This document shows, in pieces, positions 1-10,834 of a stretch of DNA of 64,000 nt. Below the pieces are notes generated by a model. That model was not told the origin of the DNA. It was given only the letters and a program-made list of their open reading frames with translations, and did no database searches. Within the stretch, counting starts at the first letter, position 1; the number at the start of each line of letters is the position of its first letter. The translations under genes and the position numbers were made by a program. The stretch is from Notospermus geniculatus (taxonomy: Eukaryota > Nemertea > Pilidiophora > Heteronemertea > Lineidae), in contig NMRB01000099.1 of NCBI GenBank assembly GCA_002633025.1, positions 442,514 to 506,513 on the forward strand, given 5' to 3'.

Positions 1-1215
1 CAGCGATGCTGACCTCCTTTCGAATCATCGAAACGAGGTCACTAGGTCGCTGCAATGAGAATTTCTTTCCGTGCCAGACCCTCGGTCTGACGACCTCGGA
101 GTATGACCGAGGGGCTGGTTGCGCGAGACTAGNNNNNNNNNNNNNNNNNNNNNNNNNNNNNNNNNNNNNNNNNNNNNNNNNNNNNNNNNNNNNNNNNNNN
201 NNNNNNNNNNNNNNNNNNNNNNNNNNNNNNNNNNNNNNNNNNNNNNNNNNNNNNNNNNNNNNNNNNNNNNNNNNNNNNNNNNNNNNNNNNNNNNNNNNNN
301 NNNNNNNNNNNNNNNNNNNNNNNNNNNNNNNNNNNNNNNNNNNNNNNNNNNNNNNNNNNNNNNNNNNNNNNNNNNNNNNNNNNNNNNNNNNNNNNNNNNN
401 NNNNNNNNNNNNNNNNNNGCCGTGGAACGCATCACATCGGCCAGATTTGGCCGACGTGTACGTCCGCGACCTCATCACAGCGTAGGAATAAAATAAGTCC
501 CAAGTGACTGGCTTAACATTCTTTGTTTAATGCAAAAATATTTACAGATTTTTTGTGAATAATTGTATGGCAAGTAACAACTATCATAATAAGCGAGGTT
601 TGTAGGTATTTTGATCCTAGTAACTACGGGGATCGCGGGATCACATGATCAGCCAAGCCAAGTAGTTCGCTGTCAATCACCCGGCGCCATCTTGCTTTCC
701 CACAATCCTGTGAGCACAGCGTAACAGATTGGTGCGAGGCAGGAGCGCCTTCTGTTGTAACAATGAGCGTCCATCCGGCTGTGATGGGGATTCCCGGAAG
801 CTGCCTACGTCATCCCGCATCACAGCAGGATGGACGTGGGCTCAGCGGTCATTTCGAAGCGTAAAATAGGCCGATAATATTGGCGCACAGGTGGATTAAA
901 ATTGCCGTGGTTGACAAAATTTGATGTGGATACAAAAATTTAGATTGCATGGAATACTCGGTGAGCAAATTTGACGAAATAAACTTTGTTTTTCTGTGAG
1001 TTTAGAGACTTTGAAGTGGCGGTGTTCCGGCAGAAATCGGGTTGCAAACGCAGATACCTCCCTACATTTAGCCCCCTAACCCTAACCCTAGCCCTTGACC
1101 CCGAGTTTAACCAGTAACCCTACTGACGACTCTCAGAGGTGCCTGTGCTGAGAGCATTGTGAATGGGGTGTGGTCACCACTCGTCTCATCATGTTTTACT
1201 CGCCGCGTTTTTCAG
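1..1215. other. Sequence upstream of the first recognised exon, with assembly gap
   Basis: A run of 286 Ns occupies 133-418. No exon could be supported here. The missing first exon or exons of the downstream receptor gene (signal peptide, start codon) may lie in the gap or outside the window. A short inverted repeat lies around 768-836 (arms related to CGTCCATCC and GGATGGACG). A short CCCTAA-like stretch, about three units, lies near 1076-1096. Confidence 0.6.
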
Positions 1216-4200
1216 ATCCAACAGCTGCGCTGAATTGGACCGACAGCCTTGAAAACGTAACGATTAGATGCGCTGAGAGGTTTAAATCATTTTGGTGCTG
1301 TGCAACTGGATACTCGCGTATAACATGGAGTCGGAAAGTATCGGCAGCGTCTCAATGGGAGACCTTCCCCTGGAATGGAATCGAAGGGCACTTTGATAGC
1401 GGAGACCAGGGAGCGCAGGTAAACGGGTAGCACACGTCACCAGGGCCAAGTTTCACAAGGAAACTTAAGTCTAAAGTTTGACTTTTTAAGTCATCATGTG
1501 AGCAAGGTTTCAGCAAATCAGGACTTCATTTCAGACTTATGAAACTGGGCCCAGGCGTAATCGCAAGCGGTCTGAAGGTTTTTTTCCACCATGTGCGTGT
1601 ACTACGCTGCGTGATGCGCTGCTTCCAAATAAAATGGGCGAAGCGTAAGCCTGCCGCACACGAGTGCAATGTTGTCTTCGACGTTGCCTCCAGAGTTTTT
1701 TGTCTCAGCATCCTGTCACCGCACACGGTGCGTCAGCCGCCGCGTACGATTGTCTCCTGTAAATGTGGCGTGACATAATTCCGTCATGTTTGATCTGCAG
1801 TGGAGGCAAATAATCCGTCTCCGCCTCTGCCTCCGACCACCGCACACGATGACATTTGCACGTAGGAGGCAAAAATTTCCATAGTTGGCGGCAAAATTGC
1901 ACTCGCGGCCCGTTTGACGCAGCGAAGCCTGCCGCACACTGGTGGAGCTACATTTATCTGCTGAACAAAGTCGGTCGAGACCATTTGCTCAGCAAGTTAA
2001 ATAGCTCGCTGTGTGCGCGTATTTTTCGGTGACTTTTCTGCCTCGCAAGGCCTTGAGGCGAATACCAAATTTGGATATTTTTCGCCTCGAGGCGAAAAAC
2101 TCACCGCGTACGCGCTACTTGAGCTACGCGCTAAGGGCAGAAATACAGGTGCATACTCCACGCAGCGTTGAAGTTTTTTGATACTGGACGAAAATTTTAA
2201 CACTGCCATTGTAAAAAGTATATGTTTATTTTTTTGTACACAGCACCTATTTTTGAAGAAAATGAAGACGGAAGACGGTGGGAAATACAAATGCGAAGTT
2301 GTATCAGACAAGCAAAGGATTGAACACATTTATAATGTATACGTGATGAGTGAGTAGTAGGCCTGGGACTAAAAACCATGGTGTAATACCATAAACAGCC
2401 CATGTTCATGGTAATACAATCATACATTCAGTGAAACTTGATGATATCATGAAGCAAGGGTACGTTGTAGGCCCACAGCTGACTGCATCGGAAAGTCCCC
2501 GAAACGCCAACGGCAACGCGAAACGACTATCCTTTTGTGCGGTGCCTGTTTATGACATCAAAATGGGATTGGCGTTCGTGATAGAGGGGTAACTCTCTCT
2601 GAAAGGGTCGGTTTCCTCCTGCATCGCATACCCGCCCAGTATTGCATCCTGAGAACATCAGGGGTTCTTACTGCTTGCTCCCTTCGTCACCGCAGTATTG
2701 TGTAATGAGCCAAATTACAGCGCACGGTTCTCGATTCAGTGGGTCATAACAGAGACCAGGAAATGTTTGTACACAATGTACTTGAATTTTGCAATGAATA
2801 CATGTACACAAATGCACTTTGCAATGCTGTACAAATCCGAAGTAAAATCTTTTGCTGGTCTTTATGTATATGACCCAAAAATCTTGTCGTAAACTGGTAG
2901 CAGGGTTTCCTTTCTTCAGATTGTTCGACATGCGATAACAAACCAGTGATTGTACAACCCACCGACAGCAACGTGACGTATTACGACAAACTCGGGTCAA
3001 ATTTCACCGTACGTTGCCTGGTATCGTTTGGGCCAAAACGGTGCAACGAATATTCGGAATTTCTACGCGTCAACTGGTACAAAGCGAACAGCAAATCATG
3101 TGCACGGAAATTAATCCGCAACAGCAATCAAAACAACGCGAAACGACTATCCTTTTGTGCGGTGCCTGTTTATGACATCAAAATGGGATTGGCGTTCGTG
3201 ATAGAGGGGTAACTCTCTCTGAAAGCGTCGGTTTCCTCCTGCATCGCATACCCGCCCAGTATTGCATCCTGAGAACATCAGGGGTTCTTACTGCTTGCTC
3301 CCTTCGTCACCGCAGTACATGTATTGTGTAATGAGCCAAATTACAGCGCACGGTTCTCGATTCAATGGGTCATAACAGAGACTATAGGAAATGTTTGTAC
3401 ACAATGTACTTGAATTTTGCAATACATGTACACAAATGCACTTTGCAATGCTGTACAAATCCGAAGTAAAAGCTTTTGCTGGTCTTTATTTATACGACCC
3501 AAAAATCTTGTCGTAAACTGGTTTAGCAGGGTTTCCTTTCTTCAGATTGTACGGAACCATATAAGAAACCAGTGATTGTACAACCCACGGACAGCAACGT
3601 GACGTATTACGAAAACCTCGGGTCAAATTTCACCGCACGTTGCCTGGTATCGTTTGGGCCAAAGCGGCGCAACGCATCATTCCCGGACCTTCTATTCGTC
3701 AACTGGTATAAAGCGAACAGCTCAAATCCGAAATCATGTGCACAGAAATTAATCCGCGACAGCAATCAACCAGATTTTGAGTAAGTTATCAAAAAATTGA
3801 ATGTATGGGACATGCGCGGCGACAGAGGCGCCGGGCCACCAGAAAATAATGATGAGTGCAATCTTTTTTGAGTCAGAAAATTTTGTTCAGAGGCATCACA
3901 CACCGCTTTCTGAGAATCTCACGTCATTTGGTTGTATCCTCCTTAATATAATGCAGAAAAAAGTGCGAAGAGGGGAGATTTGTGAAGACCCGTGGTGCGA
4001 GGATGCGCATCGCTGAGAAAACAACACTTTTACGCGAACTTGCCTATAAACTGATTTTCACTGGTTTTCAGATCCAAGGATCCTAATAACACCAAGGAAT
4101 TACAATTGATTGTGAAAGATCTCATCATTACTAACATCACAGATGCCGACTTCGGGAAATACTGCTGTAGGGGTTTCAATGGCGGTGAGCACACAGACAG

Positions 4201-7200
4201 AACTATACAGCTACAACTCGGAAAAGGTAAATACTGGTGGTGAATGGTGAAATATGATGTTGTGTCTACGCCTATACGGAAGTCATCACGGAGCCAATGG
4301 GTCACATGAATAAAGACTAGCGAATGCTTTTACTTCAAATTTGTACAGAATTGCCTAGTGCATTTGTATTGCAAAATTCAAATAAAAGCATTTACTAGTC
4401 TTTATTCATATGACTCATTGAAGGGGAAGTATGAGTTAGCGCCCTTTATTAGCCGCAAAAGGTGCTCAGCATCGGTAGAATGGCGTGAGAAAATTACGGG
4501 GGCGAAACACTGAGATCTTCTTACGGGGTGAGATTTGAATAGAGAGCGAGAACTGGTCCGATATGTATCTGGGCGTGGGGCTGGGATCGTGGAAGCTGTG
4601 TCGACAAATAATAGACTCTGTACCCAACCCGACCGACCCGGTCACATGACATACCGGCAGTTCCCTCCTGCGAGCGTGGAAGAGACTGGTTGCGCGAGAC
4701 TATATCGACTACTGTTTATTGACACTCAGCCCTTTTCTTTAGTTCCAGACCTCAAGAAACCCGACAGGAAATTACAGACGGCCATGATTGCGGTCGTCCC
4801 CATTATTCTCGTCCCCATTCTGATTTTCGTCGCCCTCTGGGTCTTCCGTCTTGATATCTTGCTATTTTTCCATGCAAAAAGTGGAAGACGTTCAGGAAAG
4901 GGTGAGCATCACGTGATTTAATGGCCTCGTCTCGCACGTCGAAGTATCCTGAAGGAATTCGCATTCCCCTTGCCACCCATGAGCGCCGCAGAGTGAGACT
5001 TTGCAGTCATGATGGGATGACACTATTGGCCGATAGCCATCGCTTTTAACAACTTTTTCAGGTAGTGGATGTTGTATGCGGTAGGCCTAAGGCTGGGTTT
5101 ACATCGGATGACACGCGACACGAACACGCAGGCGAACAAAGGTTTCATGGGGATGAATCCTTTGTGAAGCCATTGTTCGCCTTCGCGTTCGTGTCGCGTG
5201 TCATCCGATGTAAACCCAGCCTAAAGGCGGTGACAGACTGGCGCGTAAGCAACGCGTCATAAAGCGTTCAACCAATCAGGGAGGCGGTAACACGGGACGA
5301 AACACTGACAGAAGAATCTGATTGGCGGAATGCCTGCACGATGCGTCGCGTACGCGCCAGTTTGTCACCGGCTTAAGGGTAGGGACACACCTGACGCGAT
5401 TCGCATGCGATAGGGCGACGCATGCGTCAAAACCTTTGTTTGCGTGCAGTGCGGCGGAAAATAACAAAGGCGTTGCCGCATGCGTCGACGAATCGCGTTA
5501 GGTGTGTCCCTACCCTTAGGGTGGGTAACACTACACGCGATTCGCACAACGCATGCGATGGTTCTAGAAGTGGAGTTGTACTGATGCGGTAGGCCTAAAG
5601 GCGGTGACAGACTGGCGCGTAAGCAACGCGTCATAAAGCGTTCAACCAATCAGGGAGGTGGTAACACGGAACGAAACACTGACAGAAGAATCTGATTGGC
5701 GGAATGCCTGCACGATGCGTATCGTACGCGCCAGTTTGTCACCGGCTAAAGGTCTCGGGCCACTTGTGCGTTTTGCGTCAAATCTTTTGTTATTTTCCGC
5801 CGTTCTGCTTCCTAACAAAAGATTTGACGCACCACGCAGCGCAAAACGCACAAGTGGCCCGAGACCTTTAGGGTGGGTATACACTACACGCGATTCGCAC
5901 AACGCATGCGATGGTTCTTTGTTATTTCATGCCGCAATGCCTCCCAAACAAAAGCAATTCGCGTGCGATTCCAAATCGCTTTGCGAATCGCTTCTAGTGT
6001 GCACCTACCCTTAGGGTATAGGGACACACCTAATTAGGGTGGCTACACACCTAACGCGATTCGTTGACGCATGCGACAACGCCTTTGTTATTTTCCGCCG
6101 CACTGCACGCAAACAATTGCGTTGACGCATGCGTCGCCCAATCGCATGCGAATCGCGTTAGGTGTGTTCCTACCCTTAATGCGACGCGTGGACGCATGCG
6201 ACAAAGGCTTTGTTATTTTCCGCCGCAATGCACGCAAACAAAGCATTTGGCGCATGCGTTGCCCTGTCGCATGCGATATCGCGTTAGTGATGTCCCTACC
6301 CTCGGGCTCGACTCCACCGCATATGTGCCGGCGTCGGCGTTCGAATCACTTCTATGTCGAGTCCATTGACTATTTCCACCACAGTTCGACGCTGACGCGA
6401 AGGTGCGGTTATAGTCAATGGACTCATCATAGAAGTGATTCGAACGCCGACGCCGACGTTACCACCGACGCCGACTCCATCATCCTGAGAATCTCAGGTC
6501 ATTTACGGTCGTACCCTCCCTCAATGAACCAAGCCGCGAGTGGGGGAGTCGGTTGTGAAGACCCTGGGTGCGAGGATGCGACTCCATATGCTGGTGGAAA
6601 AGGGCCCTAATAATTGTGTCGGATACCAATCTCCCCTTTCAGGTAGTTTTTCAAACCTGTTCGAGTATGACGTCATCCTGATTGACTCTGGATCAAACCG
6701 AGACAAGATGTTCGTTGAGAAGATTCTGGACACAGAACTTCGGAAGATGCAGCAAGAGGTGTTTCTGCCACGAAGGGATCTCGATCTGGGCTGTGAGTCG
6801 GGGATGGGGTTGACGAGCAGTGTTTTTGCATAGGCCCATGGATGAGTTTTGCGAGCAGCTATCTTCTTGCCAAACTTATTTCGTCGCCTTTGGGTCATCG
6901 CCATGGGAATTCTCTTCCAGACTGACAGATGATTGGCTCTCCCTCCCCCCAGTGGGGGAAACCCCCATTACGATGACCGCTTCTGGCAAGATGGCTGCTA
7001 GGGAACCTCATCCAAAGTACATGGAGCAGATAGGAAGGGACGTTGCCCCACCCACCGCGCCGGAGACCGTTATGATGTGTTTGTTGGTAATAATGAGTAT
7101 GCCGGCCTCTCAAACTTGTTTGATACTTGAGGTGTCAGGGCCGTATTTAACTTTTTGGTCCAGGGGGCAGGAGCCTCTCAGGGGAGGCAAAAGACCTCTT

Positions 7201-7803
7201 TTTGCCGTTTTTTGCCCAAAATCCGCATGAAAATCACGTTTTTTTGGTTGGCTCAGGGGGGCAACTGCCCCCTCGCCCCCTTTAAATACGGCCCTGGGTG
7301 TGGTAACCCTCCAACCGTATAAGAGCAGTAAACATGACTTTTCTTTCTTAGATATTGACGGCGAGTACATTGCGGCCATGAGAAATTCGACAAAGATTAT
7401 CCTACTGTTGACCGAAGATTTCCTGCGAGAGCCACTTTGTGGACATATCCACGATTACATCATCAACGACAAACGCAACGATGACATCATCTTCATCCAA
7501 CGCGGCCATATTGCCAGTGAATTATGGGAAACCGACGCAGCGATTAAGAATGTCGATGTCCTGCGCACAACGGTCAAGAATGCCAAGAGAAACTGGCTCA
7601 GTCTGGGGAGGTATTTGAATTGGAGAAAAGATTTTGAGATACAGTCGCCCCTCCACGACACCATTCCCACCATCAATTCCAAACGCGCCCACCAAATTGC
7701 CTCGTTCTGGAAACAGCTTCAGTTGTATTTGCCGTCGAAAGAGGGCGCTGTAGAGATGAGGTTCGTGACTGATGATCCCAGCCCGCCACCAGATATATCG
7801 TAA
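1216..7803 (+). CDS. Interleukin-1-receptor-like protein: two Ig domains, transmembrane segment, TIR (5' incomplete)
   Basis: Exons 1216-1418, 2244-2349, 3546-3780, 4072-4226, 4743-4901, 6643-6792 and 7352-7803 join in one frame with matching phases, giving about 486 residues to a TAA. Ig domain 1 (first two exons) has NVTIRC, ITWSRK and EDGGKYKCEV. Ig domain 2 (next two) has FTARCLVSF, VNWYK and DADFGKYCC. The 4743 exon has a hydrophobic membrane span (IAVVPIILVPILIFVALWVF). The last two exons form a TIR domain: YDVILIDSGS (divergent box 1), FLPRRDLDLG (box 2), STKIILLLTEDFL and FWKQLQLYLP (box 3). This is the plan of the IL-1R family, which binds extracellular ligand and recruits MyD88-type adaptors at the plasma membrane; IL-1R1 has three Ig domains, here two are seen. 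No start codon or signal peptide was found upstream, so the N-terminus is missing. No plant/SARM1-type catalytic glutamate was recognised, so an adaptor-type role is likelier than enzymatic. The ligand is unknown. Confidence 0.78.
1990..2136. repeat. Dispersed palindromic repeat, copy 1
   Basis: This intronic stretch contains AGCTCGC..GTGTGCGCGTATTTTTCGGTGA followed by TTTTCTGCCTCGC and an internal inverted repeat around CGCCTCGAGGCG. A second partial copy is at about 37606-37684. It looks like a small non-autonomous element. No coding capacity is seen. Confidence 0.55.
2514..3780 (+). repeat. Tandem duplication of an Ig-exon unit inside the receptor gene
   Basis: The block 2514-3133 is repeated from 3134 to about 3780 with high similarity, covering intron sequence plus an Ig-type exon. 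The first exon copy begins at 2920 (CSTCDNKPVIVQPTDSNV) with the same acceptor phase as the second (3546). It loses its GT donor: after NSNQ it runs straight into the repeat boundary at 3133/3134 and then to a TAA at 3210-3212. The second copy keeps a GTAAGT donor at 3781 and splices in phase to 4072. I infer that the first copy is a relic of unequal crossing-over and that the second is used. Each unit also holds a degraded foldback element (near 2740-2877 and 3364-3501) related to the one at 4296. Confidence 0.75.
4296..4421. mobile_element. Foldback MITE in receptor intron
   Basis: The left arm (AATGGGTCACATGAATAAAG, then ACTAGCGAATGC) is the imperfect reverse complement of the right arm at 4384-4421. 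Degenerate relatives sit in both units of the neighbouring Ig-exon duplication, so this is a small local family. It has no open frame. Confidence 0.6.
5091..6480. mobile_element. Cluster of about ten abutting snap-back (palindromic) MITEs in one intron
   Basis: The intron 4902-6642 holds a chain of nearly contiguous palindromes: about 5091-5222, 5223-5374, 5377-5516, 5520-5595 (partial), 5596-5747 (second copy of the 5223 element), 5747-5869, 5870-6013, 6036-6177, 6178-6302 and 6330-6455. Each has its own terminal inverted repeat (for example GGCTGGGTTTACATCGG, TAAAGGCGGTGACAGAC, AGGGTAGGGACACACC, AAAGGTCTCGGGCC). Several share the core TTTGTTATTTTCCGCCGC. Several ends fall at TTAA (5373-5376, near 6175), as expected for piggyBac/Kolobok-type target sites. 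No transposase is present, so these are non-autonomous. They lie between the membrane and TIR exons of the receptor gene. Confidence 0.75.
6484..6576 (+). repeat. Dispersed repeat CTGAGAATCTCAGGTCATTT, copy 2
   Basis: The motif CTGAGAATCTCAGGTCATTT followed by ACGGTCGTACCCTCC and then GAAGACCCTGGGTGCGAGGA occurs here. A degraded version spans about 3910-4013 and a third copy 44721-44857, where the end has expanded into a 17-bp tandem array. It is non-coding and its element class is unknown. Confidence 0.6.
7136..7296. mobile_element. 161-bp MITE with CAGGGCCGTATTTAA termini
   Basis: The ends CAGGGCCGTATTTAA and TTAAATACGGCCCTG are perfect inverted repeats. The element sits in the last intron of the receptor gene. 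The paralogous block at 12211-12790 reads through the same point (TTGAGGTG then ATCCTCCAACCG) without it, giving a natural empty site. CAGGG ends resemble hAT-type MITEs; the class is inferred. Confidence 0.75.
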
Positions 7804-8081
7804 AACTTTACCAAACATTTCCAATGGGGATCATAACTATACGGTAGAGGGCAGCACATAGTAATCAGGGCCTATTAGGCCTAAGTGCATCAGAATTCAG
7901 CTGAGATAGAAAAAAATATAGATCCTGATTGAGGAACCTCTAGAAGGGGCTAATAGGCCTCACGCTTATAGGGCCTACGCTTATATGAATGATTTCCAAC
8001 CACTGACGGACTTTAAATGTTCCAATAGTATGCGACTTGTAACCAGAGTGTAACTTTGTACTTTTATGTAGTGGTAAGCAT

Positions 8082-8087
8082 AATAAA
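8082..8087 (+). promoter_or_regulatory. Polyadenylation signal AATAAA of the receptor gene
   Basis: AATAAA lies about 280 bases after the receptor stop codon, followed by TGTGTACAGT. It is the first canonical signal downstream and the likely 3' end signal. Confidence 0.6.
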
Positions 8088-8249
8088 TGTGTACAGTACC
8101 CTAAAGCGTTCTATTTGCAACTCTATCAAAGGCTGAGCAGACCGACAAGTGCTTGAGTTTGATCACTTACTCCATCTCCTGAGGAAGTCATGCCAGGAAA
8201 TCTAACTGGTAGGTCCGCCCTAATTGCTGAGAAAATTCGGTTCATTAAT

Positions 8250-8342
8250 CGTTTCACGCTGCGTGATGCGTTAAATCTTTTGTTATTTTCCGCCGCTCTG
8301 CTTCCAAACAATGCGCCAAGCGTCATAACGCAGCGTGAAACG
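8250..8342. mobile_element. Palindromic MITE
   Basis: Arms GTTTCACGCTGCGTGATGCG and CGTCATAACGCAGCGTGAAAC are inverted. The centre carries the same TTTGTTATTTTCCGCCGC core seen in the receptor-intron cluster, so it belongs to the same superfamily. Confidence 0.65.
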
Positions 8343-8429
8343 CTCATGTGGTCCAAACGGGCCTGGAAATGACCCCGCGCTACCGCACCCAGATGTTGGA
8401 TGATCGGCCGTGGCCCAGCAGTGACACTA

Positions 8430-9022
8430 AAGGCCTGTCTACACGATCATACATTTGTTCAAAACATCATCAAACATTTGTGTGATGATGTTCATGGACA
8501 GATATTTGATTGTGTAGGCTGTTTTCCCAACAAACTTGAACAGCAACCAACATGTAGGCCTATGATGATGTTCAAATTTGTGTGATGATGTTCAGGACAA
8601 AATGTATGATCGTGTGGACTGTTTTCCCAACAAACCTGAACATGTTTGATGATGTTCAAATTTTTAGCTGCATGTTTCATCTTGCCAATGCAAAACATCC
8701 CAAAAAAAATGTGTGATGATGTTCATGGACAAATGTATGATCGTGTGGACGGTTTTCCCAACAAACTTGAACAGCATCCAACATTATCCTTTCTCCATCA
8801 TACTTCATCATACAAAGTCCATGAATGTTGGACTGTAGATCGAAATCCACAACAAACTTGAACATCATCATGCAAGTGTATGATGCTGTTTTGAACAATG
8901 TATGATGATGTTCAAAATTTTAGCTGCATTGTCACAAGACAGAAATCGACACACAAGCTTGGACATCATCATACAAATGTATGATGATGTTGAGCAAATG
9001 TATGATCGTGTAGACAGGCCTT
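8430..9022. mobile_element. About 593-bp MITE with internal TGTATGATGATGTTCA subrepeats
   Basis: The ends AAGGCCTGTCTACACGATCA and TGATCGTGTAGACAGGCCTT are inverted. The interior consists of many alternating copies of a short motif related to TGTATGATGATGTTCA in both orientations, interrupted by ACTGTTTTCCCAACAAAC segments. The right end abuts TTAA (CCTTAAG). It has no coding capacity. Confidence 0.7.
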
Positions 9023-9184
9023 AAGTGAGCACTAGTCAGGGGGATACGGAGGGGGGTCTGGGGGTTGGGACCCCCCTCGGTGGCCAAAGATAACATTTTT
9101 TAACGCTAAACATCAAACATCTCGCTTGTAACATGGCGCCGCCCGCCCGTGTATGTAATCGTGATGTGCCGTAGGCCCTACAAT

Positions 9185-9352
9185 CAGGGACGGATCCACG
9201 ATTTCGGGAAGGGGGGGGGGCGCACTGTGCTAGAAACATTGAATTTTTCAAGGTAGAATTGCGGTAGTGAATTTCAAGGTACCGTAGATTTTACAAATTT
9301 GTTGTCCGAAAAGGGGGACGTGCGGCGGGTGCGCCCCTTGGATCCGCGCCTG
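9185..9352. mobile_element. hAT-like MITE
   Basis: The termini CAGGGACGGATCCACG and GGATCCGCGCCTG are imperfect inverted repeats, and ACAAT flanks both sides (9180-9184 and 9353-9357) as a probable target-site duplication. A poly-G tract lies inside. It does not code. Confidence 0.55.
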
Positions 9353-9658
9353 ACAATCGTTGCATCGATGATTCGACTCTTTTCGCCTCCTTGGCGGACA
9401 GCATTGTGTACGCTTGCACTTGTTCGAAATTCCCACCGTCTAGGCTTGGGTGGCGGCTTCAGACTTTCTCAACCTCCGATCATGGGAAATCGCGTCGGAC
9501 TCTTAGGAGCTTCTTGTTTTCAAATCGGCGCCGGTGAAGAGCAAGCCGATGGCGCGGGCGAGTCCAAGGACCTCTATACTACCTAGGCCTAGACCCCCCC
9601 TCAAGGAAATCCCATTCTCGCAGCTGCCCCCCCCCCGCTAGTAGGCTGAGCTTCGCAA

Positions 9659-9780
9659 ATTCAAATTCAAATTCAAATATTGTTTATTGACACCGTTAAA
9701 TTTTACAAAATTTAATTGGTGGAAATTACAATAAACCTGTGCTAATACAATAAAGTACATTACCAACTATTGCAGGCACG
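9659..9780 (-). mobile_element. LINE 3' tail
   Basis: Read on the minus strand, this stretch ends ...GTCAATAAACAATATTTG followed by repeated TTGAAT units, a microsatellite tail of the kind that ends many CR1/RTE-like LINEs. It lies downstream, in minus orientation, of the reverse-transcriptase fragment at 10819-11271, so both may belong to one broken insertion. Confidence 0.5.
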
Positions 9781-10552
9781 ACGTCCCGCTAGAGCGCAGC
9801 GTGATAAATGATCACGTGCAGCGTTACGCCAATCACAATGCCGCACGACGTCATCATGTCGGCGCCCACGAGAGCAACGCGACGTCGAAATGACGCAGCG
9901 GGCATGGCGGGGACATGGCAATCAGGGCTGTGGTATCCCATTTTCAACACCCCTGTGTTAACCGTAAAACTTTTTCATAATTCAATTTAAAGTGAAGAAT
10001 CTTGTAGCGTATGATGCTACCTTGTATCCTGAGGGCAGGCAAACTGCACCGCTGTCTCGCGTTTCCAGCTGGCGGGGAGCCAAAGTTGCCGATTTTGGCA
10101 AAATGTACATGTGAGAGAGGCAAATGCATTGGAAACTCTCGCAGTAGTAAAGTAAATATAAAAATTTCATCCAAATCAACCGTTTTTGGTCTCAAAATGC
10201 GCGTTAGATGGGTCTAGACAAGTGTAGAGGCAGGCAAATGATGTAACTGTACAATGCTGCCTATTAAAGCCGTGTTTGTAGCCCGGCCTGTGTAGTGCGT
10301 GTGGGCGTCTTGAGGCGTGGGCTTGACGTGACGTCGGGCGTGCGCAATGGATGAATGCCCGTGATAGTTGGTAATGAGTGCTGATAGTTGGTAGAGAAAA
10401 AGGAGAGGAGGAAGCAGACAGGGATCTGTCTGAGGAATGTACCCTGCCTGCTAGCGTGAAAGAAAATGTGAAATATAAACAGGCAGAGAATGGACATCGG
10501 ATCTGAAAACCATATCAGTCCCCCTACTACTGACCAGCAACTCCTCTCTTAA

Positions 10553-10834
10553 GCTGCATTTAGCTGACACGCGGAATGCGGTATAGGGCCGCGGAATCCC
10601 CGGCGGAAGCGATTTGTTGTATGCGAAATGCATTGAACTTTCCGCTTACCGCGTTCCGCAATCCGCATACCGCGTGCAGCTAAATCCAGCTTTAAGCTGC
10701 ATTTAGCTGACACGCGGAATGCGGATTGCGGAACGCGGAAGCGGAAAATGCAATGCATTTTCGCATACAACATATCTTTCCGCCAGGGTTTCCGCGTCCC
10801 TATACCGCATTCCGCGTGTCAGCTAAACGCAGCC
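10553..10834. mobile_element. Two TTAA-flanked MITEs in opposite orientation
   Basis: TTAA occurs at 10549-10552, 10692-10695 and 10835-10838. The two 139-bp segments between them (10553-10691 and 10696-10834) both begin GCTGCATTTAGCTGACACGC and are approximately reverse complements of each other. This fits two insertions of one family that target TTAA, the second beside the first. The right-hand copy cuts off the reading frame of the adjoining LINE fragment. Confidence 0.75.

Noticed and set aside
6-496. Open frames spanning the N run
   Set aside because: They are produced by translating Ns and have no evidence.
1076-1096. CCCTAA repeats suggesting a telomere
   Set aside because: Only about three units inside ordinary sequence; at most an interstitial telomere-like motif.
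2479-2588. Possible Ig-type exon LTASESPRNANGNAKRLSFC..
   Set aside because: Acceptor and donor exist, but the phases (0 in, 2 out) do not fit the neighbouring receptor exons.
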